Source: an uncultured Burkholderiales bacterium
GTDB lineage: Bacteria > Pseudomonadota > Gammaproteobacteria > Burkholderiales > Burkholderiaceae_C
Direction of reading: 5' to 3'
DNA length: 64,000 bases
NCBI GenBank assembly: GCA_903870145.1
Contig: CAIQBO010000035.1
Coordinates: 62,001 to 126,000 of the forward strand
Position numbers and translations under genes: made by a program. The notes under the pieces were generated by a model. The model was not told the origin of the DNA, searched no databases, and saw only the letters and a list, made by a program, of their open reading frames with translations. Of the stretch, positions 43,516-51,787 are shown one piece after another (within the stretch, counting starts at the first letter, position 1; each line of letters opens with the position of its first letter).

Positions 43516-44403
43516 ATGAACAACGGAAATAATTGGGCATGGCCACACGGCGCCAAGCTCGCGCTGTCTTTGGTGGTCAACGTTGAAGAGGGCGCTGAAT
43601 ACAGCGTAGCCGATGGCGACCCTACGCCAGAGCCCGTGGACGAGTTGGGTGTGACGCTCAAAAAGCCCATTCGAATGCACGGCAATGAATCAAACTACCA
43701 ATACGGTATCAAAGAAGGTGCGCCGCGCGTGCTCGAGTTGCTTGATCGCTACAAGATGCCAGCGACGTGGACCGCAGCTGCCTTGGCCCTGGAGCGCGCA
43801 CCGGGCCTAGCGAAAGCTATTCGAGAAAGAGGCGACGAGACCTGCTCGCACGGGTGGCGTTGGGAGCATCAATTTCGCTTCAACGAGGCCCAAGAAAGAG
43901 AGTTCATTCAAAAAGCAGTACGCAGCATTGAGCACAGCACAGGCACGCGGCCGGTGGGTTGGCTCTCACGCTATTTGCACACCGAGAACACCCGGCGCTT
44001 GTTGCAAGAAGAAGGCTTTTTGTACCACATGGACGACTACAGTGCAGACACGCCATTTTGGGCAGCTGTGAGCGGTTCGGACAAGCCGATGGTGATCGTG
44101 CCATATGCGCTGGACTCTAACGATATGAAGATGTGGCTGTCACCCGCGTTCACACCCGACATGTGGCTGAAGTACGCCTGTGACACTTTGGATGTGCTGC
44201 TGGTGCAAGGCCAAACAGCCAGGCAACCACGTATGATGTCTTTGGGCTTGCATCTGCGCATCATCGGCCGGCCTGGGCGCATTGGGGCGCTAGAAAAGTT
44301 TTTGGCGCATGCCTCACAAGCCCAAGGGGTATGGATCACCACACGCCGGCAGGTGGCCGAGCATTTTGCTGTGGCCGTGCCGCCTTCGAAGGTGGTGGCA
44401 TGA
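43516..44403 (+). CDS. PuuE/cyclic-imide-hydrolase-like polysaccharide deacetylase family protein
   Basis: 295 residues. It has the polysaccharide-deacetylase fold, but with the markers of the PuuE allantoinase and cyclic imide hydrolase branch: LSLVVNVEEGAEYS replaces the usual TFDD motif. ETCSHGWRWEHQ supplies the metal-binding histidine. TGTRPVGWLSRYLHTENTRRLL and GFLYHMDDYSADTPFW follow. This branch opens cyclic amides or imides rather than deacetylating sugars. It lies one base after the SDR stop and overlaps the lyase gene by four bases. A cyclic N-containing substrate or intermediate is therefore a reasonable inference. Confidence 0.83.
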   Translation: MNNGNNWAWPHGAKLALSLVVNVEEGAEYSVADGDPTPEPVDELGVTLKKPIRMHGNESNYQYGIKEGAPRVLELLDRYKMPATWTAAALALERAPGLAKAIRERGDETCSHGWRWEHQFRFNEAQEREFIQKAVRSIEHSTGTRPVGWLSRYLHTENTRRLLQEEGFLYHMDDYSADTPFWAAVSGSDKPMVIVPYALDSNDMKMWLSPAFTPDMWLKYACDTLDVLLVQGQTARQPRMMSLGLHLRIIGRPGRIGALEKFLAHASQAQGVWITTRRQVAEHFAVAVPPSKVVA

Positions 44404-45233
44404 CTTTGCTGGCCAAAGCGCGGTCACTTTTATTTGTTCCTGCCGACCGACCTGAGCGCTATGCAAAGGCGTTGGCAAGTGGTGCCGATGTTGTTTGCAT
44501 TGATTTAGAAGACGCCCTACAGCCGCAAGCGCGCGAGGGGGCGCGCAAAACATTGACAGACTTTTTTAAAAGCCTCAGACCAGCGCACCGATTTGGCGTT
44601 CGCATCAACCATTTAAGCAACTTGGATGGTCTTCGTGATGTGTTGTCGCTGCATGCTGCCGAATGTTCGCCCGCTTTTGTTGTGATGGCCAAAACACAAA
44701 GTGCAGTAGAAATGCAAATGTTGGCGGCTTTACTGCCGGGCGTGCCATTGATCGCTTTGATTGAAAGCGTCAAGGGGCTTGAAGCAGCCAATGCGATTGC
44801 ACAAGCGCATGCACAAGTCCAGGCACTGATGTTTGGCGGTGCAGATCTGTCAGCGCAACTGGGCTGCGACATGGCATGGGAGCCGTTGCTGCACGCCAGG
44901 TCAAGTTTGGTCATGGCCGCGGCGACCAATGAATTGGCTTTGTTCGATATGCCATGGTTAAACGTTCAAGACCTTCAAGGCGCAGAGCAAGAGGCGGCAC
45001 GTGCAGCAGCACTTGGCTTTTCCGCCAAGGCATTGATTCACCCTTTGCATGTTGCACCGGTGCACGCTGGGTTGGCCCCGACAGCTCAGGCTTTGGCGCA
45101 AGCGCAACGAATCCTTGCGCAAGATGGGGCAAACCAAAGCGCAGCTCAGGGCGTGCTCACAGTAGATGGGCAGATGGTAGACCGGCCTGTGGTTTTGGCG
45201 GCGCAGCGTTTGCTGCGGCGTGCAGGCATTTGA
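44400..45233 (+). CDS. HpcH/HpaI-fold CoA-ester lyase (CitE-like)
   Basis: 277 residues. ARSLLFVPADRPERYAKALASGADVVCIDLEDAL is the signature of citrate lyase beta subunit-like proteins, with ALIESVKGLEAA (Mg-binding glutamate) and MFGGADLSAQLG (aspartate). Single-gene relatives cleave malyl-CoA, methylmalyl-CoA or citramalyl-CoA to acyl-CoA plus glyoxylate or pyruvate. Placed just before a MaoC hydratase and an acyl-CoA dehydrogenase, it probably performs the final C-C cleavage. It overlaps the upstream gene by four bases. Confidence 0.88.
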   Translation: MTLLAKARSLLFVPADRPERYAKALASGADVVCIDLEDALQPQAREGARKTLTDFFKSLRPAHRFGVRINHLSNLDGLRDVLSLHAAECSPAFVVMAKTQSAVEMQMLAALLPGVPLIALIESVKGLEAANAIAQAHAQVQALMFGGADLSAQLGCDMAWEPLLHARSSLVMAAATNELALFDMPWLNVQDLQGAEQEAARAAALGFSAKALIHPLHVAPVHAGLAPTAQALAQAQRILAQDGANQSAAQGVLTVDGQMVDRPVVLAAQRLLRRAGI

Positions 45234-45255
45234 AAATTCACACGAGAAAGAATAT

Positions 45256-45774
45256 ATGGTTCAAAACGTCAAACAAGTCGGCCCCAACCGGTTCCGAGAA
45301 ACTTTTGGGCGGTATTTTGAAGAGTTCACGGTCGGTGATATTTACGAACACCGACCACGCAGAACCATCACTGAAACAGAAAACACCTGGTTCACTTTGC
45401 TGACCATGAACAACCACCCCTTGCACTTTGATGCCGATTACGCCAAAGCCTCAGAGTTTGGACGTTGCTTGGTCTCCAGTCCGTTCACGGTGGCCTTGAT
45501 CGTTGGCATGAGCGTGACCGATGTGTCTCAAAAAGCCATTGCCAATTTAGGTTGGAGCGATATCAAGATGACGCACCCGGTCTTTGCCGGCGACACCTTG
45601 AGTGCTGAGTCTGAAGTGCTGGCCAAACGCGACTCTGGGTCTAGACCGACGGCCGGCATCGTGACCGTTAAGACGACGGGATTTAACCAAGACGGGGCGA
45701 TCGTTTGCAGTTTCACACGCATGATCTTGATTCCGCGTCTAGGCCACAGTGTTGAAGACAAGGCGGACTATTGA
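45256..45774 (+). CDS. MaoC-type acyl-CoA hydratase (mesaconyl/itaconyl-CoA hydratase-like)
   Basis: 172 residues, a hot-dog fold hydratase. The active-site stretch LLTMNNHPLHFDADYAKASEFGRCLVSSPFTVALIVGMSV resembles mesaconyl-CoA and itaconyl-CoA hydratases more than (R)-specific enoyl-CoA hydratases, which have GDxNPIH. It would hydrate a branched or dicarboxylic enoyl-CoA to the hydroxyacyl-CoA that the CitE-like lyase cleaves. The ATG at 45256 has AGAAAG before it; an upstream GTG is possible. The stop overlaps the next ATG. Confidence 0.85.
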   Translation: MVQNVKQVGPNRFRETFGRYFEEFTVGDIYEHRPRRTITETENTWFTLLTMNNHPLHFDADYAKASEFGRCLVSSPFTVALIVGMSVTDVSQKAIANLGWSDIKMTHPVFAGDTLSAESEVLAKRDSGSRPTAGIVTVKTTGFNQDGAIVCSFTRMILIPRLGHSVEDKADY

Positions 45775-46928
45775 TGTCAAGCTGGAACATGGAGGACGAA
45801 CGCGCGATTCTGGACAGCATCGACGTTTGGGTTGAGAAAGAGGTGCGCCCTATTGCCAAGCGCTTTGACCACGCCGATGAGTACCCGCATGACTTGGTGG
45901 AGCAGATGAAAGCACTCGGTCTGTTTGGCGCAACCATCAGTCAAGATTATGGCGGCCTGGGCCTCTCGGCCGGAACCTACGCCAAGATTGTGATTCGAGT
46001 TGCAAGCGCATGGATGGCGCCCACCGGGATATTCAATTCGCACTTGATCATGGCCACAGCCATAGAACGCTTTGGAACTGACAAACAAAAAAACGAATAC
46101 CTGCCGCGCATGGCCCGAGGAGAGTTTCGCGGCGGCATTGGTTTGACAGAGCCCAACGCAGGAACCGACCTGCAGGCCATTCGCACCCAAGCGCAACGCG
46201 ATGGCGATCATTACGTCGTCAACGGTGCGAAGACGTGGATCACCAACAGCGGACAAGGCGACGGCTTGCTGCTGCTGGTCAAAACAGACCCGCAAGCACA
46301 GCCGCGCCACAAAGGCATGAGTTTGTTCATTGCTGAAAAGGCGGAAGGCTTCATCGTTGCCAAGAAGATGGAGAAACTTGGTTACAAAGCCATTGACACC
46401 TGTGAGCTGACTTTTGACAACTACCGCGTACCGGCTGAAAACTTGCTGGGCGGTGAGGAGGGCAAAGGCTTTGCACAAATTGCTGGGGGCTTGGAGTTGG
46501 GGCGCATCAACGTGGCCGCGCGAGGCTGTGGCATTGCTCAAGGGGCATTGGAGTTAGCGCTGCGCTACGCGCAAGAGCGCAGCACTTTTGGCAAGCCCAT
46601 TTGCGAGCACCAGGCCATACAGCTGAAGTTGGCTGAGATGGCCACACAGGTAGCGGCCGCCAAGTTGCTGATCGAACAAGCAGCGATCAAATACGATGCG
46701 GGCGAACGTTGTGATTTGGAGGCCGCGATGGCCAAGTATTTTGGCTCAGAAGCCGGCGTGTTTTGCGCCAATGAGGCAATGCGAATTTTTGGCGGCTACA
46801 GCTACAGCACCGAATATGAAATCGAGCGCTACTACCGCGATGCCATGCTGATGTGCATTGGAGAGGGCACCAACGAAGTGCTGCGCACCATCATTGCCAA
46901 GCAGTTGATTGCGCGCAACCCCGCTTAA
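45774..46928 (+). CDS. Acyl-CoA dehydrogenase
   Basis: 384 residues, usual for the family. FAD- and substrate-binding motifs include GGIGLTEPNAGTDLQAIRT, YVVNGAKTWITNSGQGD, TFGKPICEHQAIQLKLAEMA and FGGYSYSTEYEIERYYRDA with GEGTNEVLR. It introduces a double bond in an acyl-CoA, passing electrons to ETF. The sequence is close to the short-chain/glutaryl/methylsuccinyl-type group, but the exact substrate cannot be fixed. The gene is last in the operon; a short palindromic hairpin (GGCTGCGCAGCC, 46933-46944) follows and may end it together with the convergent gene. Confidence 0.92.
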   Translation: MSSWNMEDERAILDSIDVWVEKEVRPIAKRFDHADEYPHDLVEQMKALGLFGATISQDYGGLGLSAGTYAKIVIRVASAWMAPTGIFNSHLIMATAIERFGTDKQKNEYLPRMARGEFRGGIGLTEPNAGTDLQAIRTQAQRDGDHYVVNGAKTWITNSGQGDGLLLLVKTDPQAQPRHKGMSLFIAEKAEGFIVAKKMEKLGYKAIDTCELTFDNYRVPAENLLGGEEGKGFAQIAGGLELGRINVAARGCGIAQGALELALRYAQERSTFGKPICEHQAIQLKLAEMATQVAAAKLLIEQAAIKYDAGERCDLEAAMAKYFGSEAGVFCANEAMRIFGGYSYSTEYEIERYYRDAMLMCIGEGTNEVLRTIIAKQLIARNPA

Positions 46929-46947
46929 ATGAGGCTGCGCAGCCGCT

Positions 46948-47949
46948 TTAGTTGTCTAGGAGAACAACCGATTTTCCTTGATTCTCACCGCGCATCAATC
47001 GACAAAAAGCAGCAGGAACCTGGTCCAATCCGTGCTGGATGTCTTCACGAAAATGAAGTTGCCCTGCTTGGTAAAATGCACCCAACTCTTTGGTCATTTG
47101 TCGCATGTGCTGCCAATGGTCGTACACCACCAAGCCGCGGACAGTGGCACGCGAACGAATCAGTAAACCCGCATTCAATTGCGAGGGGCTTGCGCCGTTG
47201 TATTGCGCCATCAAGCCACACAGAACAACGCGGGCATGAAGCGCCAAATTTTCAATGGCCGCATCGAGTACTTCACCGCCAACGTTGTCAAAATATACAT
47301 CAATCCCCTTGGGGCACAGTTGCTTCAAGGCGCTTGTCAACGGCGTATTTTTGTAATCAATGCAGTCGTTGAAACCGGCCACACGTTTGACCCAATCACA
47401 TTTTTCGGGGCCGCCGGCAATCCCGATCACACGGCAACCCGCAATCCGGGCGAGTTGACCCACAGTGGCGCCAACTGCGCCGCTGGCTGCAGAGACCACC
47501 AAAGTTTCGTTGGGTTGAGCTTGGCATAGGAGGTTAAATCCGACCCATGCCGTCAAGCCTGGCATGCCCAGGCCGCCCAGCGCCAGAGAGCTTGGGTTAA
47601 TTTGAGGATCCACCCGGCGGCACTGCGGGATCGACTGAGCATCCAATACCGCATGGGTTCTCCAGCCGCACGGAGCGACCCACTTTTCTCCTACAACCAT
47701 GCGCAAGTCATGTGACTCGATCACCTCCACCAGGCCTTCACCTCGGACCAAGTCGCCTGGGTGGATGGAGGCGCTCAGGTGTTTGCCTGCCATCGCACTG
47801 CGCAGATAAGGGTCCATCGACAGGGCGTGAACACGAACCAAAACTTCGCCAGATTGAGGGCCGGACAGGTGGGCATGGCCCATGGCAAAGTCACTCACTT
47901 CGGGAGCGCCTTGAGGGGTGTGCGTGAGGGTAATTTGTTGAATTTGCAT
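46948..47949 (-). CDS. Zinc-independent MDR family NADP-dependent oxidoreductase
   Basis: 333 residues. It has the medium-chain reductase fold without zinc ligands. The nucleotide motif is VSAASGAVGATVGQLARIAGCRVIGIAGG, and DVYFDNVGGEVLDAAI is typical of leukotriene B4 12-hydroxydehydrogenase/curcumin reductase-like enzymes. LGGLGMPGLTAWVGF supports this. It reduces a conjugated C=C next to a carbonyl with NADPH. It is last in the six-gene TRAP operon that begins at 53419, 45 bases after the hydrolase gene. Confidence 0.88.
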   Translation of the reverse strand: MQIQQITLTHTPQGAPEVSDFAMGHAHLSGPQSGEVLVRVHALSMDPYLRSAMAGKHLSASIHPGDLVRGEGLVEVIESHDLRMVVGEKWVAPCGWRTHAVLDAQSIPQCRRVDPQINPSSLALGGLGMPGLTAWVGFNLLCQAQPNETLVVSAASGAVGATVGQLARIAGCRVIGIAGGPEKCDWVKRVAGFNDCIDYKNTPLTSALKQLCPKGIDVYFDNVGGEVLDAAIENLALHARVVLCGLMAQYNGASPSQLNAGLLIRSRATVRGLVVYDHWQHMRQMTKELGAFYQAGQLHFREDIQHGLDQVPAAFCRLMRGENQGKSVVLLDN

Positions 47950-47994
47950 GGGGCTTTGCGCAAGGCAGTTGTTCAGGTCGACAGGGCCACAACG

Positions 47995-48870
47995 TCAAGG
48001 CGAGGTGCGCAAGGCGCACTGTCGCAAGTGATCGGTCATGATGCGATAGCGTTCTTTCATGTCAATGGGGGTGTTGACCGTTTGGATGTGATCTGGCAAT
48101 TGAAAACTCAACAACTTGTCGATGTACTTGAGAAGCACAGAGCCTTCCCATCGAAACACTGTCGTTGGAATTTTGAGGGCCATTACGTGTTCAACTTTTT
48201 CATGCGCCATGGCGGCGCGGTAGGCTGCGCTGTACGAGGGCCCTGCGGCTAAAAACTCCATCATGACGGCGTGAATTTCTGCCGCACTGGGCTCACGTGG
48301 ACTGATGCGGTGGCTTGGGGTATTTTCAAACCACGGAAAGTGAGTGAGCATGCCACGAGCCATCTGCCATGCTACTTTCAAATGATCGCGATTGTCATTT
48401 GGGGTCAAATCTGGAAAGTAATGCGCGAGCAAGTGTTGACGTTCATGGTCATCCAAGTGAGCCGCATTGTCTAAAAATAAATGCGCAATTTGATCGGGGT
48501 ATCGGTGGGCATAGGCGATGGCCAATTGGGCGCCGGTGGCTGACCCATACAAGAGGCAGGGTGCGCCAATGGTTTTTTGCAAGCAGGCGTTCAGGGCCGG
48601 CAAGTAGTCAGACAAACTGGTCGGTTGCTGGGGCAGGCTATCGGAGCCTCCGTAGCCGGGTGTGTCCATGGCGAGCACATGAAACCATGGCGCCAGCAGT
48701 TTCATCCAGGGCTCGAACATGAGCGAGCTGCGAGGAGAGGGGTGAAGCAAAACCACAATGGGCTTGCGAGCGGCGGTCAATGTGCTGTCGGTCGATGGCG
48801 AGTTGATTTCACGGTACTGAATGCGCAAGCCCTCAACTTGGCAAGAGTGCAGCTCAATGCAATCTGTCAT
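47995..48870 (-). CDS. Alpha/beta hydrolase family protein lacking the canonical serine
   Basis: 291 residues from the ATG overlapping the transporter stop by four bases. The fold is clear: VVLLHPSPRSSLMFEPWM for the oxyanion hole, MDTPGYGGSDSL, and the nucleophile elbow. That elbow reads YGSATGAQLAIAYA, so the central position of Sm-x-Nu-x-Sm is alanine instead of serine. Related clusters contain members with other residues here. It may act as a lyase or binding protein, or the neighbouring serine may substitute. It sits in the TRAP operon, so it handles the imported compound or a product of it. Confidence 0.8.
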   Translation of the reverse strand: MTDCIELHSCQVEGLRIQYREINSPSTDSTLTAARKPIVVLLHPSPRSSLMFEPWMKLLAPWFHVLAMDTPGYGGSDSLPQQPTSLSDYLPALNACLQKTIGAPCLLYGSATGAQLAIAYAHRYPDQIAHLFLDNAAHLDDHERQHLLAHYFPDLTPNDNRDHLKVAWQMARGMLTHFPWFENTPSHRISPREPSAAEIHAVMMEFLAAGPSYSAAYRAAMAHEKVEHVMALKIPTTVFRWEGSVLLKYIDKLLSFQLPDHIQTVNTPIDMKERYRIMTDHLRQCALRTSP

Positions 48871-50141
48871 TTCAACAAGGCGGTAGAAAGGCCTGGCCAC
48901 AAGATGACCGTCAACAACCCGACCCCGAGCAAAACAATGAATGGAACAACAGCCTTGCAGCATTCAGCAAACGAGGTTTTGAAGGCCACAGAGGCCACGA
49001 TCAAATTCAGCCCCATGGGAGGGGTCAGGTAACCAATTTCCAAATTAACCAACATGATCATGGCAAAGTGAATCGGATCCATTCCCATGGCGCTGGCCAT
49101 GGGGGCAAGCAGTGGCGCCAAGATCAAAATGGCAGAGCCAATGTCAATCAAGCAACCTGCAATCAGAAGCAGCACATTAACGGCAATTAAAAAGCCGATC
49201 TTGCTGCTGACTTGGCTGGCCATCCATTGCGCCGCCATTTCCGGCACATGCTTTTCACCCAAAAAAACATTGATGCTCACGGCCATGATCAACATGGGGA
49301 AGAGAGCCCCAGACATTTTGATGGTGTCTTGAGATATCTGAAAAAGTTTGGCCAGTGTCAATTGACGATGCACCAGCATGTCGATCAAAACCGCATAGAA
49401 AAGAGCCACCACAGCCGACTCGGTGGCGGTGAAGTAGCCGCTGTAGATGCCACCAATGATGATCACGGGCACCATCATGGCGAACACGCCACTCCAAAGC
49501 GAGGCGAGTATTTCTGCCCTATCCCATGCCGCAGATTGCCGCAAATGGCGGTTTTTATAGACCGCATAGACGCCGAGTAGAAAAGCCAAAAACAATCCTG
49601 GAAGCACCCCGGCTTTGAACAAGTCGGTGATGGAGACGCCGGTCATGATGCCGTACAAAATCATAGGGATTGACGGCGGGATGATGATGCCCAAAGTGCC
49701 GGCAGCGCAGAGCAAACCCAAAGAGAATCGATGGTCGTAGCCCGCCTTCACCATGGCTGGATAAAGCACACCACCGACAGCCAGCATCGTGACTGTGGAC
49801 GAGCCTGAAATGGCTGCAAAAAGCGAACACGACAAAACCGCCGCCAATGCCAAGCCGCCAGGGATTGGCGCTGTCAGCGCAGCCATCACGCGCACCAGTC
49901 GAGATGCAATGCTGCCATTGGCCATCACGTTGCCTGCCAGAACGTACAATGGGATGGCTAGAAAATTCTCATTGCGTGCAATTTGCCAAGCATCAATGGC
50001 TGTGTAGCCAATGGCGCCATTGCTGTAGAAGTAGTAAAGCCAAGCTGAGGACAGGCCCAACACGACGATCATGTTTTGCCGCAGCCACAGCAGCATGGGA
50101 ACCATCACGGCAAGTCCCACCAGGGGCCAGATCGAACTCAT
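48867..50141 (-). CDS. TRAP transporter large permease (DctM)
   Basis: 424 residues with about twelve hydrophobic segments. GTLGIIIPPSIPMILYG and the C-terminal NLEIGYLTPPMGLNLIV are the best-known DctM motifs. With the small subunit and binding protein it imports organic anions, using a sodium gradient. It overlaps dctQ upstream and the hydrolase gene downstream by four bases each. Confidence 0.94.
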   Translation of the reverse strand: MSSIWPLVGLAVMVPMLLWLRQNMIVVLGLSSAWLYYFYSNGAIGYTAIDAWQIARNENFLAIPLYVLAGNVMANGSIASRLVRVMAALTAPIPGGLALAAVLSCSLFAAISGSSTVTMLAVGGVLYPAMVKAGYDHRFSLGLLCAAGTLGIIIPPSIPMILYGIMTGVSITDLFKAGVLPGLFLAFLLGVYAVYKNRHLRQSAAWDRAEILASLWSGVFAMMVPVIIIGGIYSGYFTATESAVVALFYAVLIDMLVHRQLTLAKLFQISQDTIKMSGALFPMLIMAVSINVFLGEKHVPEMAAQWMASQVSSKIGFLIAVNVLLLIAGCLIDIGSAILILAPLLAPMASAMGMDPIHFAMIMLVNLEIGYLTPPMGLNLIVASVAFKTSFAECCKAVVPFIVLLGVGLLTVILWPGLSTALLK

Positions 50142-50722
50142 CGGGTGGTGTCAGTTGCGGGTTTGCCAAGGTCGCCGTCGCTTGGGTTGGCGAAGGCTTG
50201 AACTTGAGCTTGCGTTGGCGCATCATTCTCGCCCTGCGCCGGCGCAGGGCGCAGGGCAGGCCAAATGCTGTACATCCAATGACGAAAAACAGCCAGCACA
50301 AAAGCCAGCATCATGAACAGTTGAAAAGGCCAAATTTGCCACTGCAAAACAGGGTCGGTTTCTTGCAACGCAATGCTCTCTTGCATCATTTGCCAGCACA
50401 GAACTGAGGCGCCAGCACAAAACAGAGCAAACCCGATGTCAGTCAATCGATCCCAAAAAGCCTGGAGCGGCGCAGGCACCAAGTTGTCAAAGAACTTGGG
50501 CCGCAGGTGCGAGCCTGCAGCCGAAGCAATACCGATGCCGATGAAAGATAAAAACACATTGGCATAAATGGCAATGGGCGTGGCCCAAATTTTGCCACTG
50601 CCAAGTGCTTCACGATTCAAAATGTCCCAGCCCAAAACCAAAACCATGACCAAAAATGCCAGAGATGTGCAAGCTTGCTCAAATCGCAGCATCAACCGCA
50701 GTGTGATTTGTGCTGTGTTCAT
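50138..50722 (-). CDS. TRAP transporter small permease (DctQ)
   Basis: 194 residues with four hydrophobic segments; GWDILNREALGSGKIWATPIAIYANVFLSFIGIGIA fits the DctQ family. The C-terminal tail (about 30 residues) is hydrophilic and Pro/Asn/Gln-rich. It bridges the periplasmic binding protein and the large permease. The stop overlaps the DctM start. Confidence 0.88.
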   Translation of the reverse strand: MNTAQITLRLMLRFEQACTSLAFLVMVLVLGWDILNREALGSGKIWATPIAIYANVFLSFIGIGIASAAGSHLRPKFFDNLVPAPLQAFWDRLTDIGFALFCAGASVLCWQMMQESIALQETDPVLQWQIWPFQLFMMLAFVLAVFRHWMYSIWPALRPAPAQGENDAPTQAQVQAFANPSDGDLGKPATDTTR

Positions 50723-50745
50723 GGTGGGGCCTATTCAAGCCAGGT

Positions 50746-51738
50746 TCATTTGGTTGCAGCGATGTCTTTGGCCAGATCGTCGTAGATCTTTTTCGCATCG
50801 GCCCCCAAACCACTCAAGATCTCTTCACTGGCTTTTTTGCCTGCTGCTTGCCACTGTGCCATCTCAGAAGGCGTGGGCCGGTAGATGCTCAGGCCTTTGC
50901 TTGCGGCCGTGGTCAAAAATTGGTCGTTACCGGCGCGCGTGGCAGCGGCTTGATCGCGCGTGCTCCAGCCATTTTGAACAGCACTCTTTTGCTTGGCGTT
51001 GAGTTTGTCAAACCACTCTTTGTTGCACAAGATCGTGCCGGAGTCAAAGGCGTGGCCCGTCAACGTGTAGTGCGCGGCCGCTTTGGCGATCATGGCGCTG
51101 TAGATCACAAGGCCTGCCTCGCCGCCTTTGATGAGGCCAGTTTGCAAGCCGGGCATGGTCTCGGCAATGGGCAAAACAACGGGCTCTGCGCCGGTGGATT
51201 TGACCCAGGCTTGCGATGCGCGTGCCTGTGTGGCGCGCAGCTTGACGCCTTTGACATCGGCAGGTGATTTGATCGGCTGCACGCCATAGGTGTGCGTGAA
51301 ACCCACCTCCACAAATTGAAGCAATTCCACGCCTTTGGCTGAAAAGAGTTTTCGGTAGGTCTCGGTCAGACCTTTGTCATAGGCGTAATCAACTTGTTTG
51401 AAATTAGAAAAAAGGTAAGGCAGTTGCAGCACGCCAACTTCAGGCAATATGGTTGAAGAGCCCTGCAAAGAAACGCCAGCACAGGCAATACGGCCGCGGC
51501 GCAAATTCGACAGCAAGTTGCCCTCATTGGGATCGCTGGTGTTCAAATCAACCTTGATGGTTGCGCCACTGTCGCGTTCAACATTTGTTTTGAATTTTTG
51601 CCAAAACTCAAGGAATACGCTACCAGGGGGCGCGAAGGCGCCAGTTTGTAAAACGATAGGCTCTTGTGCACTTACCGTAGAGACAAGCGTGGCGGCCGAC
51701 AGCGCAATGAAAGTCAGCAGTGTGTTTTTGTGTTTCAT
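50746..51738 (-). CDS. TRAP transporter substrate-binding protein (DctP)
   Basis: 330 residues from MKHKNTLLTFIALSAATL, a signal peptide cut after VSAQ. DctP features are ADVKGVKLRATQARASQAWVKSTGAEPVVLP, where the arginine salt-bridges the carboxylate of the ligand. AGLVIYSAMIA and the rest of the closing helix region follow. The ligand is therefore expected to be a carboxylic acid. It lies second in the operon, after the FAD oxidase, 50 bases from it. Confidence 0.93.
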   Translation of the reverse strand: MKHKNTLLTFIALSAATLVSTVSAQEPIVLQTGAFAPPGSVFLEFWQKFKTNVERDSGATIKVDLNTSDPNEGNLLSNLRRGRIACAGVSLQGSSTILPEVGVLQLPYLFSNFKQVDYAYDKGLTETYRKLFSAKGVELLQFVEVGFTHTYGVQPIKSPADVKGVKLRATQARASQAWVKSTGAEPVVLPIAETMPGLQTGLIKGGEAGLVIYSAMIAKAAAHYTLTGHAFDSGTILCNKEWFDKLNAKQKSAVQNGWSTRDQAAATRAGNDQFLTTAASKGLSIYRPTPSEMAQWQAAGKKASEEILSGLGADAKKIYDDLAKDIAATK

Positions 51739-51787
51739 GGTGGAGCCATTCAAAATGATGGATGTGCGGATTGAAAATCAGTTTGTT

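Noticed and set aside
46933-46944. Palindrome GGCTGCGCAGCC as a terminator between convergent genes
   Set aside because: The stem is short and no T run follows; mentioned only as a possible weak element.
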